A stretch of 33,955 nucleotides of DNA from Kofleriaceae bacterium (GTDB lineage Bacteria > Myxococcota_A > Polyangia > Haliangiales > Haliangiaceae), in the NCBI GenBank assembly GCA_018058095.1, contig JAGPCO010000082.1:1-33955 (forward strand), given 5' to 3'. This document shows, in pieces, positions 14,112 to 23,346 of the stretch (positions are counted from its first letter, which is position 1; every line of letters starts with the position of its first letter). The notes below the pieces were generated by a model that saw only the letters and a list, made by a program, of their open reading frames with translations, did no database searches and was not told where the DNA came from. The translations under genes were made by a program, and so were the position numbers.

Positions 14112-15365
14112 TCAGGGCGCGAGCGCCGCGACGAAGTCGCCGCGCGCCTCGCGCGCCAGCTGGGTCATGATCGCCGCCACCTGCTGGGCCGACGCCTTGG
14201 CCCACACCGTGTCGACGCCGAAGGCCCGGCCGAGCTCGACGTTCATCTGGTGGCCGTCGAGCGCCTTGTCGAGGTGCGGACGCATTCGGTCGTGCACCTC
14301 CTTGCGGTAGGCCGCAGCGGCGGCCGGGGCGAGGTCGGCCGGCACCGGCGTGCTCACCGTGGCCTGCCAGAACTCGACGAAGATCTGCGACATCTGGTAG
14401 CCGGCCGCGGTGGCCCAGTAGGCCTGTTTGAGCTCGAGCGCCAGCTTCCAGCGGTCGTAGGCGGCGGTCGCCAGCTGCTCGCGCGCCAGCAGGTCGGCCC
14501 GGGCCGCGTCGACGCCGGGCCGGACCGGGACGGCCGCGAACCGGCGATGCACCACCTCGCCGCGGTAGTACTGGGCCATGGCGATGAAGTAGCGGTCCTC
14601 GATGTACGGGGTCTTCTTCCACACCGCCACCGCGTCGTCGAGCGCGGCCTCGGCGCGATCGAGCTGGCCCAGCTCGAGCAGGGCGTAGCCGCGCCGGGCC
14701 GCCGCCTCGAGCCGGTCGGCCCAGGTCAGGCTGGTCCGCGCCAGGGCGTCGGCCAGGGTCCGCTCGGCCTCGGCCCAGCGCCGGGTGTGGAGCAAGAGCG
14801 CGCCGAGGTGCAGGTGGGCGTCGACCGACTCGCGCACCTGCGGGTAGCTGGTGACCAGCTCGCGCAGCGCCGCCATCTCGGCGTCGAGATCGCCGCGCTT
14901 GTCGTGGGTGACCGCCAGGTTCCACAGCCCCAGCGGCGCCAGCTTGGAGGTCGGGAAGTCGGTCACCAGCTGGCGGAAGCGGGCCAGCGCCTCGTCGAAC
15001 CGGCCGGCCTCGAGCGCACGCGCGCCCTGACGCAGGAGGTCCATGGCCGCCACCGCCCCGAGCTCGGGCTCGCCGGCGGCGTCGACGCCGATGACCGAGA
15101 TCTTGACCTCGTCGAGGTCGATCGGTCCGGCCTTGGCGGTGGTGCCGGCGCGCGGGTCGTCGGCGCCGTCGGGGTCGAGCGTCACGCCCCCCTTGGCCCG
15201 GGCCAGGTCGTCGTGTGGGTTGCCGCCGGTCACCACCGGGGTCGGCGCCTTCGGGGTGCGGCCGGCACCGCCGCCGCAGGCTCCCACCCCCAGCACCAGG
15301 CCGAGCGCGATGGACAGGGCGCGCGCGTGGGAGGCCAGGCGCGACGGGCGGCGGCGAGCAGGCAT
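14112..15365 (-). CDS. TPR-type lipoprotein (417 aa)
   Basis: ATG at 15363-15365 begins a basic N-region, a hydrophobic core (ALSIALGLVLG) and a lipobox-like VGAC, so the mature protein is probably lipid-anchored on the outer membrane. A short Pro/Thr spacer leads into helical repeats such as LEAGRFDEALARFRQLVTDFP and LLLHTRRWAEAERTLADAL, which read as degenerate TPR units. An acidic helical C-terminus follows. A longer reading frame upstream adds 25 codons without a signal and is not preferred. TPR lipoproteins of this kind often scaffold envelope complexes; the partner here is unknown. The gap to the glutathione peroxidase gene upstream is 76 bases, so cotranscription is possible. Confidence 0.8.
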   Translation of the reverse strand: MPARRRPSRLASHARALSIALGLVLGVGACGGGAGRTPKAPTPVVTGGNPHDDLARAKGGVTLDPDGADDPRAGTTAKAGPIDLDEVKISVIGVDAAGEPELGAVAAMDLLRQGARALEAGRFDEALARFRQLVTDFPTSKLAPLGLWNLAVTHDKRGDLDAEMAALRELVTSYPQVRESVDAHLHLGALLLHTRRWAEAERTLADALARTSLTWADRLEAAARRGYALLELGQLDRAEAALDDAVAVWKKTPYIEDRYFIAMAQYYRGEVVHRRFAAVPVRPGVDAARADLLAREQLATAAYDRWKLALELKQAYWATAAGYQMSQIFVEFWQATVSTPVPADLAPAAAAAYRKEVHDRMRPHLDKALDGHQMNVELGRAFGVDTVWAKASAQQVAAIMTQLAREARGDFVAALAP

Positions 15366-15441
15366 ACGGGATTCGACGCACGAGTCGGCCAAACGGCGCA
15401 GCCGTCGACCACCCAGGGCTGCAACTACCTGGATCCGCACG

Positions 15442-16125
15442 TCAGCGCGGCAGGGCGGCCTCGACCGCCGCCACCGTGGTCGGATCGTCGGGCTTGGTCT
15501 TGGGGTCGAGCCGGGTCACGTGGGTGCCATCGGCGGCGATGAGAAACTTCTCGAAGTTCCAGCGAATGTCGCCGGTGTACCCACCCGCGTCGGCGATGGT
15601 GGTGAGGGCCGCGTACACCGGGTTGCGGCCAGCGCCGTTGACCTCGACCTTGCTCATCATCGGGAAGGTCACGCCGTACGTCGTCGAGCAGAAGGTCTCG
15701 ATCTCCTCGGCGCTGCCCGGCTCCTGCCCGCCGAACTGGTTGCTCGGGAAGCCGAGCACGGTGAAGCCGCGCCCGGCGTACTTCTTCTGCAGCGCCTCGA
15801 GGCCGGTGTACTGCGGGGTCAGGCCGCACTTGGAGGCGACGTTGACGATGAGGACGGCCTTGCCGCGGTGAGCCGCCAGCGTGGTCGGCTCGCCGCGAAG
15901 GGTGGTGAGCGGCACGTCCCACACCTTGGCCAGCGTGTCGGCGGCGGCCACCGCCGGCGGCGCCGTGCCGGGCGCCGGCAGCACCGGCGCCTGCTCGGCC
16001 CGGGCCTGGGCGCCGAGGACCGGGGCCGGGGCCGCGCCCGAGGTGGTGGTGCCGGACGGCTTGGGGTCCTTGGCGCAGGCGGCGAGCGGGAGGGCGGACA
16101 GGGCGAGGCCGAGGGCGGTGCGCAT
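15442..16125 (-). CDS. Glutathione peroxidase-like lipoprotein (227 aa)
   Basis: This is a thiol peroxidase of the GPx family that reduces hydroperoxides, most likely with thioredoxin or another dithiol. The catalytic Cys100 (VNVASKCGLTPQY), Gln134 (NQFGGQEPG), Trp189 and Asn190 (IRWNFEKFL) form the expected tetrad. Cys146 (EIETFC) is at the resolving position of two-Cys enzymes. The chain starts with a classical signal and lipobox (LPLAAC, Cys17), followed by a Pro/Ala-rich spacer of about 45 residues. Most bacterial GPx are about 160 aa and cytoplasmic, so this one is unusual in being exported and lipid-anchored. The start is ATG at 16123-16125. A CACTATAGTG palindrome lies just upstream. 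Confidence 0.92.
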   Translation of the reverse strand: MRTALGLALSALPLAACAKDPKPSGTTTSGAAPAPVLGAQARAEQAPVLPAPGTAPPAVAAADTLAKVWDVPLTTLRGEPTTLAAHRGKAVLIVNVASKCGLTPQYTGLEALQKKYAGRGFTVLGFPSNQFGGQEPGSAEEIETFCSTTYGVTFPMMSKVEVNGAGRNPVYAALTTIADAGGYTGDIRWNFEKFLIAADGTHVTRLDPKTKPDDPTTVAAVEAALPR

Positions 16126-16250
16126 CGCCGCACTATAGTGGAGGACGCCGCGGCCGGCACCCCGTGGACACCCGGCCTTGGCGCCCGCGCAGGGGAGTTC
16201 GATCGTTCGCTCCATCGCCGGGGGCTCCCTCGTCGCGCCTTGCCGGCGCC

Positions 16251-17066
16251 TTACCGGCCCCGGTAGACCGGGGCCCGCCGGGTCGCGAACGCCGCCGCCG
16301 CCTCGGCCAGGTCCTCCGACGGCAGGAAGGCCGCGTTCCAGGACGCGACCCGCTCGAGGCCGGCGTCGACCGCACCCCGGCTGGCCTGCCCCAGCACCTC
16401 CTTCACCCCGCGCACCACCAGGGGCGGGTTGGCGGCGATGTCGGCCGCCAGCGCGGCGACGCTGGCGTCGAGCGCGGCGCGATCGGCGCACACCTCGCTG
16501 ACCAGGCCCAGGGCCAGGGCCCGCGCCGCCCCCACATCTCGCCCGGTCAGGGCCAGCTCACGGGTGGCGGCGTCGCCGATGATGTACGGCAGGCGCTGCA
16601 GGCTGCCGAGGTCGGCCACCATGGCGACCCGGACCTCGCGCACCGAGAACACGGCGTCGGCGGTGCACACCCGAAGGTCACACGCGCTGGCCAGGTCGAG
16701 GCCGCCGCCCAGGCAGTGGCCGTGGATCGCGGCGATGACCGGGACCGGGCAGCGCGCGACCGCGGTGATGCTGGCTTGCAGCTCGCGCACCAGGCCCCAC
16801 AGCGCGGTCCGCCCGGCCGCCAGGCCGCCACCGGGGCCGGTCCCGGTCAGGACCGGACCCCAGTCGCGGAACGCGGCCGGCAGGTCGAGGCCGTAGGAGA
16901 AGCTCTTGCCGTCGCCGCGCAGCACGACCACCCGCAGGTCGGGCTCGGCTGCCAGGGCGGTGAAGGCGGCGCCCATCTCGGCGAACAGCGCCGGCGGCAT
17001 GGTCGCCCCGGTCAGGGACACGGTGGCGATGGCTCCGGCGCGCTCGACCCGCAGGTGCTGGCTCAT
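16251..17066 (-). CDS. Crotonase-family enzyme, dienoyl-CoA isomerase-like (271 aa)
   Basis: This is an enoyl-CoA hydratase/isomerase superfamily protein. The oxyanion-hole segments are SYGLDL (57-62) and GHCLGGGLDLA (116-126). Asp130 (ACDLRVC), Glu144 (VREVRV) and Asp152 (MVADLGSLQRLP) line up with the three acidic residues of delta3,5-delta2,4-dienoyl-CoA isomerase (ECH1). The ADLGSLQRLP and VASWN segments are also ECH1-like, so isomerisation of dienoyl-CoA in beta-oxidation of unsaturated fatty acids is the best guess. A plain enoyl-CoA hydratase is less likely. ATG at 17064-17066 is chosen because the longer frame upstream has no family similarity. It stands apart from other beta-oxidation genes here. 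Confidence 0.88.
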   Translation of the reverse strand: MSQHLRVERAGAIATVSLTGATMPPALFAEMGAAFTALAAEPDLRVVVLRGDGKSFSYGLDLPAAFRDWGPVLTGTGPGGGLAAGRTALWGLVRELQASITAVARCPVPVIAAIHGHCLGGGLDLASACDLRVCTADAVFSVREVRVAMVADLGSLQRLPYIIGDAATRELALTGRDVGAARALALGLVSEVCADRAALDASVAALAADIAANPPLVVRGVKEVLGQASRGAVDAGLERVASWNAAFLPSEDLAEAAAAFATRRAPVYRGR

Positions 17067-17248
17067 GGCGGCGACCTTGCCATGGCGGTCCGACGTCACG
17101 GCGCACGGCTCGGGCCCGGGACCCGCACCCGGGCGCGGCGGGCCCCGGTGCGGCGACCGGCACGGGCCGATCACCGACGGAGCCCGGCCCGCAGGTTTCG
17201 CTTGACGGACACCCCTGTCACACCGTTCTGTTACTACCCAGTAGCTCC

Positions 17249-19615
17249 ATGAAGGTCGCGTTTACCCACAACCTCCGCGTCGCCGATGTCCGTGAAACCG
17301 AGAAGGAGGCCGAGTTCGACAGCGCCGAGACGGTGGCGCTGATCGCCGCCGCTCTCGAGGCTGCCGGGCACGAGGTCGAGAAGGTGGAGGTGTCGGGCCC
17401 GACCGCGACCCTGCTCGAGCGGCTCGAGGCCATCGACCCGGACATCGTGTTCAACACCGCCGAGGGTCAGGGCGGCCGCCTGCGCGAGGCGCTGTACCCG
17501 GCGCTGTTCGACGAGCTCGGCATCCCGTACACCGGGTCCGACGCCTACGTGAACGCCATCACCCTCGACAAGTGGGTGACCAAGCTGATGGTCGGCAAGG
17601 CCGGCATCGACACCCCGCGCGGCGTGCTCATCACCCCGCGCAACTGGGACGGGCTGTCCGAGCGCGGCCTGGGCCTGGCCTTCCCGGTCATCGTCAAGCC
17701 GAACTTCGAGGGCAGCTCCAAGGGCATCTACGGCGGCACCGGGCCGTCGGGCGGCCCGGGGGGCTACGCCGCCTTCGCCGGCTCGGTCGTCAAGGAGCCG
17801 CGCGAGCTGGCCTCGGTCGTGCGCGCAGCCCTGCGCGGCTACCCCGACGGCGTGCTGGTCGAGGAGTACATCGAGGGCGCCGACGTCGCCATCGGCTTCG
17901 TCGAGGGTGTCGGCCACGACGGTGGGCTGCTCATGCCGGTCGAGCTGCTGGTCGAGACCAGCGCCGAGCGGCCGTTCAACATCTACGACTACCGGCTCAA
18001 GAACCTCGAGCCCGGCAAGGTCGGCTACCGCTGCCCGGCCAACATCCCGCGCGACGTCGCCGCCCGCCTGCGCCAGATCGCGACCGAGACGGTCCGCACC
18101 CTGGGCCTGCGCGACCTGGCCCGGCTCGACTTCCGGGTCTCGCCCGACGGCCGCATCTACCTGCTCGAGGCCAACTCGCTGCCGCTCCTGGCCCCGCACT
18201 CGACCCTGTTCACCGCCACCGCGCAGATCGGCCTGACCTACCAGGCCACCATCGCCGCCATCCTCAACGCCGCGGCCGTGCGGTCGGGCCTGGCCACCGC
18301 CTCGCAGGTGGCGACCCGGCGCGGCAAGCAGGCCCCCATCCGGGTCGGCTTCACCTACAACGTCAAGCGCTCGACCGACGGCGACGACGAGGCCGAGTGG
18401 GATCCGCCCGAGACCATCATCGCCATCGCCAACGCGCTGGCGCGGCAGGGCCACATCGTCGTCCACCTCGAGGCCACGCCCGACCTGCCGCGGGTGCTGG
18501 CCGAGGCCGACGTCGACCTCATCTTCAACATCGCCGAGGGCGTCGAGGGCCGCAACCGCGAGGCCCAGGTGCCGGCGCTGTGCGAGCTGCTCGGCATCCC
18601 GTACACCGGGTCGGACTCGGCCACCCTGGCCATCGCCCTCGACAAGGCGCTGGCCAAGAAGGTGCTCCTGCAGCACGACATCCTGACCCCCAAGTTCCAG
18701 CTGATGGAGACGGCGCGCGAGCGGCTGTCGCCGGACATGAAGTTCCCGCTCATCGTCAAGCCCAACGCCGAGGGCAGCTCCAAGGGCATCGGCTCGACCA
18801 GCGTGGTCGACACCGAGGAGGAGCTGCGGGCCACGGTCAAGAGCATCATCGAGATGTACCGGCAGCCGGCCCTGGTCGAGGAGTACATCGCCGGCCGCGA
18901 GTTCACGGTCGGCCTGCTCGGCGACAAGCGGCCGCGTGTGCTGCCGGCCATGGAGATCAAGTTCAAGAAGAACCCGGAGCGCCCGGTCTACAACTACGAG
19001 GTCAAGCAGGAGTGGGAGGAGCACGTCTACTACGAGTGCCCGGCCAAGCTGACCGAGGCCGAGCAGAAGGCGATGGACAAGGTCGCGCGCGCGACCTTCT
19101 GGGCGCTCGACTGCCGTGACGTCGCCCGCGTCGACGTGCGCATGGACAACGAGGGCCGCATCTACGTCCTCGAGGTCAACCCCCTGCCCGGCCTGACCCC
19201 GGACTACTCCGACCTGGTCCTCATCTCCAAGGCCGTGGGGATGACCTACGACCAGCTCATCGCCGAGATCATGACCGGCGGCCTGCGCCGGCTGCGCGAG
19301 AAGCGGCGCGAGGAGCGCGAGCGCGAGCGCGAGGGCGAGGCCCGCATGGTCGACGCCAAGCTGCTGGCCGACAAGGAGAAGAACCAGGACCGCGGCGAGC
19401 GCGAGAAGACCGCCGAGCGGATCGAGAAGGAGAAGGCCGAGAAGGCCAAGCGGATGACCCAGCGCCCGGTGCCGCAGGTCCGGCCGGGCAACGGCGCGGC
19501 CCCGGTGGCCGGCGCCGGGCCGGCGGTGCCGCTGGCGGTGCCGACCGCGACCGGCAGCGAGCCGACGTCCGGCCCGGTGGTCACGGCGACCGTGACCAGC
19601 TCATCGACGCACTGA
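17249..19615 (+). CDS. Tandem D-Ala-D-Ala ligase-like ATP-grasp protein (788 aa)
   Basis: Two complete Ddl-like modules are fused. Module 1 (residues 1 to about 355) has VFNTAEGQGG, GIPYTGSD, VIVKPNFEGSSKGI, LVEEYIEGAD and LLEANSLP. Module 2 (about 364-700) has IFNIAEGVEG, GIPYTGSD, LIVKPNAEGSSKGI, LVEEYIAGRE and VLEVNPLPGL. Both keep the ATP-grasp lysine, the EGSSKG loop and the metal-binding Glu/Asn pair, so both may bind ATP. A charged helical tail rich in RE/KE (about 700-755) and a Pro/Ala end follow, a probable coiled coil. The family makes amide bonds between a carboxylate and an amine via acyl phosphate; the substrate is unknown. Housekeeping Ddl is a single module of about 300-370 aa. 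Gene is divergent from the crotonase gene. Confidence 0.88.
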   Translation: MKVAFTHNLRVADVRETEKEAEFDSAETVALIAAALEAAGHEVEKVEVSGPTATLLERLEAIDPDIVFNTAEGQGGRLREALYPALFDELGIPYTGSDAYVNAITLDKWVTKLMVGKAGIDTPRGVLITPRNWDGLSERGLGLAFPVIVKPNFEGSSKGIYGGTGPSGGPGGYAAFAGSVVKEPRELASVVRAALRGYPDGVLVEEYIEGADVAIGFVEGVGHDGGLLMPVELLVETSAERPFNIYDYRLKNLEPGKVGYRCPANIPRDVAARLRQIATETVRTLGLRDLARLDFRVSPDGRIYLLEANSLPLLAPHSTLFTATAQIGLTYQATIAAILNAAAVRSGLATASQVATRRGKQAPIRVGFTYNVKRSTDGDDEAEWDPPETIIAIANALARQGHIVVHLEATPDLPRVLAEADVDLIFNIAEGVEGRNREAQVPALCELLGIPYTGSDSATLAIALDKALAKKVLLQHDILTPKFQLMETARERLSPDMKFPLIVKPNAEGSSKGIGSTSVVDTEEELRATVKSIIEMYRQPALVEEYIAGREFTVGLLGDKRPRVLPAMEIKFKKNPERPVYNYEVKQEWEEHVYYECPAKLTEAEQKAMDKVARATFWALDCRDVARVDVRMDNEGRIYVLEVNPLPGLTPDYSDLVLISKAVGMTYDQLIAEIMTGGLRRLREKRREEREREREGEARMVDAKLLADKEKNQDRGEREKTAERIEKEKAEKAKRMTQRPVPQVRPGNGAAPVAGAGPAVPLAVPTATGSEPTSGPVVTATVTSSSTH

Positions 19616-19619
19616 TCCT

Positions 19620-19682
19620 GGGCCGCGACGGGGACCGGGCCGCGACCGGGCCTGGGCCGCGACGAGCCCGGGCCGCGACGGG
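19620..19682. repeat. Four copies of GGGCCGCGAC spaced 16-17 bp
   Basis: Perfect GGGCCGCGAC words start at 19620, 19637, 19654 and 19670, just after the ATP-grasp stop codon. The units are separated by variable G/C bases. The stretch lies between two co-directional genes and codes for nothing convincing. Confidence 0.75.
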
Positions 19683-19760
19683 CCTCGTCCGCGCCCCGGA
19701 CAGGCGCGGCAGACGGGGCGTGGGTGCCTCGCTGTCAGACCAGGCCGGTAGGGTGTCTGC

Positions 19761-20264
19761 ATGTCGGACGTCATCCCGCTGCGCCCGCGCCGCCCCGGGG
19801 GCCACGTGCAGCGCCACCCCGTGCGACGCGCGCCGGTGGCGACGGACTGGTACCAGCGAGGGGTCGCGCTCGAGGCGGTCGACCCGGTCGCCGCGGCCGA
19901 GGCCTACCGGCGGGCGCTCGAGGCCCGGCCCGACCTGGCCGACGCCCACAACAATCTGGGCCGCCTGCAGCACGAGGCAGGCCACCTCGGCGCGGCCGAG
20001 GCCCACTACCGGCGTGCGCTGGCGACCGATCCTGGCGTCGGCCTGTACTGGTTCAACCTCGGCGTGGTGCTCGAGGACCAGGCCCGGCCGGGCGACGCGC
20101 GGTCGGCCTACCAGCAGGCGGTCGAGCACGCACCCGACCTGGCCGAGGCCCACTTCAACCTGGCCCACCTGCTCGAGCGGGCCGGTGACCTCGACTCGAT
20201 GCGCGCCGCCATCCGCCACCTGCATCGCTATCGCGCCCTGACCCGCGGCCGCCGCACCGCCTGA
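19761..20264 (+). CDS. Small TPR protein (167 aa)
   Basis: A basic N-terminus of 27 residues without a signal peptide is followed by three to four TPR units (about 28-61, 62-95, 96-129 and a partial last one). Typical signatures are AAEAYRRALEARPDLADAHNNLG and ARSAYQQAVEHAPDLAEAHFNLA. Probably a cytoplasmic protein-protein adaptor. ATG at 19761 is the only reasonable start. It lies 145 bases after the ATP-grasp gene, so cotranscription is uncertain. It converges with the small lipoprotein gene across a repeat-rich gap. Confidence 0.85.
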   Translation: MSDVIPLRPRRPGGHVQRHPVRRAPVATDWYQRGVALEAVDPVAAAEAYRRALEARPDLADAHNNLGRLQHEAGHLGAAEAHYRRALATDPGVGLYWFNLGVVLEDQARPGDARSAYQQAVEHAPDLAEAHFNLAHLLERAGDLDSMRAAIRHLHRYRALTRGRRTA

Positions 20265-20266
20265 GG

Positions 20267-20450
20267 CTAGGCCCGCCCGCGGGTCGTGCACCGCGAGCTC
20301 CGCCCTCGTTTCTCGCGGTAGGCCTTCCGCAGGGCGTGGGAGATGCCGACCGCAGCCCAACCCCGGTGCTCAGCAGGCCGGGGATGGCGCCCAGCGCGAA
20401 CGCCAGGCCAGCACCGCCACCATGGCGGTGACAGCCACCCGGCCCAGGCG
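20267..20450 (-). pseudogene. Possible frameshifted small membrane protein
   Basis: Read on the minus strand, three frames hold pieces that join into one plausible membrane protein end. These are RVAVTAMVAV near 20410-20440, GLAFALGAIPGLLSTGV near 20360-20405, and AVGISHALRKAYREKRG up to a TAG at 20267-20269. Two frame changes would be needed. No intact start was found, and upstream the frame runs into the 24-bp repeats. This is a tentative reading; it may be chance in GC-rich DNA. Confidence 0.3.
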
Positions 20451-20488
20451 CCGGGCCTGGCCCCGGCCCAGGCGCCGGGCCTGGCCCC
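20441..20488. repeat. Perfect 24-bp tandem duplication
   Basis: Units 20441-20464 and 20465-20488 are identical and contain the near-palindromic word CCAGGCGCCGGGCCTGG. They lie in the 324-base gap between the convergent TPR (+) and lipoprotein (-) genes. The rest of the gap to 20588 shows no gene. The strong dyad could act as a barrier hairpin for either transcript, but there is no T-run. Confidence 0.8.
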
Positions 20489-20588
20489 GGCCCGCCGGCG
20501 GCCAGTCCGGGTACGCCTCGGCAACCAGCGGCCCCGACGCCACCGATCGCCCTGGTCGGGCAGTCGAGGCCGAGGTCTCGCCGGGCGC

Positions 20589-20927
20589 TCAGTCCTGGTT
20601 GTACGTCGCGCCCGCCTTGGTTAGCTCGTGATAGGTGCCCACCGCCAGGCCGATGCCGGCGCCGAGCAGGACCCCGGAGATCGCCCCGACCGCCCAGCCT
20701 CGCCGCGAGTCCTCGGCCAGCTGCGAGCCGGTCCACCCCATGCTGGCCCCGCCGACCACCATGCCGGTCGGGACGGCGTACCGGGTCGCGCAGCCACCAC
20801 CGGCGAGCACCGCGGTCAGGGCAACAACCGCCGCCCAGCGGGCGTGGCCGCGGGCCGGCGCCGGGAGCGACGAGGCGGGATCCGAGACGGGACGAGGGGC
20901 GGGATGCGAGGTGGGTTGATGACGCAT
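20589..20927 (-). CDS. Small glycine-rich lipoprotein-like protein (112 aa)
   Basis: A Pro/His-rich N-terminus of about 28 residues is followed by a hydrophobic signal (AAVVALTAVLAGGGC) with a weak lipobox. The mature part has two Gly-rich hydrophobic helices (GMVVGGASMGWTGSQ and GAISGVLLGAGIGLAVG), like glycine-zipper outer-membrane proteins. ATG at 20925-20927 is the only good start; the larger frame that runs further upstream overlaps the activator gene and is not real. Gene is divergent from the FHA activator across 174 bases. The function is unknown. Confidence 0.65.
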   Translation of the reverse strand: MRHQPTSHPAPRPVSDPASSLPAPARGHARWAAVVALTAVLAGGGCATRYAVPTGMVVGGASMGWTGSQLAEDSRRGWAVGAISGVLLGAGIGLAVGTYHELTKAGATYNQD

Positions 20928-21101
20928 GCCCTGATCAACGCAGCCGATGGCCGTCCTGGCCGGGAAAGCCTTGGCAATTTCGACGCCCGACCTGCCGAGG
21001 AGCGCCTGCGACCGCGACGCGGCGCCCGGTCGCGGCGGGAGATCGGCTGCCATCACCACCCCTGCGACAGGTTGGTGTGACGTCTGCAAGGTGGTGGAGG
21101 C

Positions 21102-22529
<1,428 letters not shown>

Positions 22530-22591
22530 CTGGCCTGTCCCGCTGCGGCCGGCCCAGCCGTGGCCGTGATCGCCCGTGATCGGCCCGGATC

Positions 22592-22624
22592 GCGACACCC
22601 CCTGCGACGCCGCAGGGACGTCGC
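22592..22624. terminator. Stable stem-loop after the activator gene
   Basis: CCCTGCG (22600-22606) pairs perfectly with CGCAGGG (22611-22617) around the loop ACGC. Outside a small internal loop, GCGAC (22592-22596) pairs with GTCGC (22620-22624). It begins 63 bases after the activator stop. No T-run follows, so it is either a GC-type terminator or an RNA-stabilising hairpin. Confidence 0.4.
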
Positions 22625-22678
22625 ACCCCCTGTCGCGACCAGGCGCCGAGGCGGCGGGCAACCCGGGGCCGCGTACCT

Positions 22679-23158
22679 GTGTCCAAGCAGTTGACCATGA
22701 AGGTGATCCCCACACGCGATGGCATGTGCCGTGCTCCAGGTCGACGCGTGCCCGGTCGCCCGCTGCTCTCCGTGATGTCGGCCGCCGTGGTGCTCACGGT
22801 GGCGGGTGGCGCGGCCTTCGCCGGCGGCACCAGCGTGGCGGCGCGCGCCAGCGCCGCCAGGCGCGGGATCGACGCCGGCGCCGACACCCTCGTCTACGGC
22901 CAGGTCCTCACCGCCGATGGCCAGGCCCTGGCCGGCGCCGCCGTGATGGCCCGGCCCACCCCGGGCACGCGCGCCGCCGAGGTCCCGGCCGTGCGCACCG
23001 ACGCCGACGGGCGCTTTCGCCTGACCGGGCTGGCCCGCGGCACCTACTGGTTCGTCGCCATCCACGGCGCCCATCCACTCACCGTCACCACGCCGATGCC
23101 GCTCGACCGCTCGCTGTTCGTGCGCATCGTCCTCGACGGACCCATGGGGCGCGCCTAG
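22679..23158 (+). CDS. Small exported protein with carboxypeptidase-regulatory-like domain (159 aa)
   Basis: A signal or anchor helix near residues 30-48 (LLSVMSAAVVLTVAGGAAFA) precedes a beta-sandwich-like domain of the CarboxypepD_reg type. Hallmarks are VYGQVLTADGQALAGAAVMA, VRTDADGRFRLTGLARGTYWF and a closing strand FVRIVLDG. Such domains are usually extracytoplasmic and bind partners rather than catalyse. The start is uncertain: GTG at 22679 gives the longest form and ATG at 22697 is equally possible. Neither has a strong ribosome site. It follows the activator by 149 bases and ends near a stem-loop. Confidence 0.7.
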   Translation: MSKQLTMKVIPTRDGMCRAPGRRVPGRPLLSVMSAAVVLTVAGGAAFAGGTSVAARASAARRGIDAGADTLVYGQVLTADGQALAGAAVMARPTPGTRAAEVPAVRTDADGRFRLTGLARGTYWFVAIHGAHPLTVTTPMPLDRSLFVRIVLDGPMGRA

Positions 23159-23176
23159 CCCCTCCCCCCACGATTT

Positions 23177-23227
23177 GCGCGGTCGGTGCAGGTAGCCTCC
23201 CGCTTCTGTTCCCTGCACCGGCCGCGC
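23177..23227. terminator. 16-bp inverted repeat between convergent genes
   Basis: GCGCGGTCGGTGCAGG (23177-23192) and CCTGCACCGGCCGCGC (23212-23227) pair with a single mismatch around a 19-base loop. It lies between the convergent small exported protein (+) and the TPR-like protein (-), where a shared terminator would be expected. No T-run is present. A second, shorter dyad (GCCGCAG at 23285-23291 and CTGCGGC at 23308-23314) lies nearer the minus-strand gene. Confidence 0.5.
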
Positions 23228-23346
23228 AGCCGCGATTCCTCGACGGAGTCGCGCGCTGCGAAGTCCTCATCTCGGCTCGCATGAGCCGCAGGCTACGACA
23301 CGGCCCGCTGCGGCAGGGGCCGCCTCGAGTCCCTGGCACGTAGTCC

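Noticed and set aside
16131-16140. CACTATAGTG palindrome as an operator or -10 box for the GPx gene
   Set aside because: It is a 10-bp perfect palindrome just before the start and contains TATAGT, but no -35 word is seen and a chance match is possible.
17202-17237. Sigma-70 promoter for the ATP-grasp gene
   Set aside because: TTGACG at 17202-17207 is a good -35 word, but no matching -10 lies at 16-18 bases; the nearest fits are poor.
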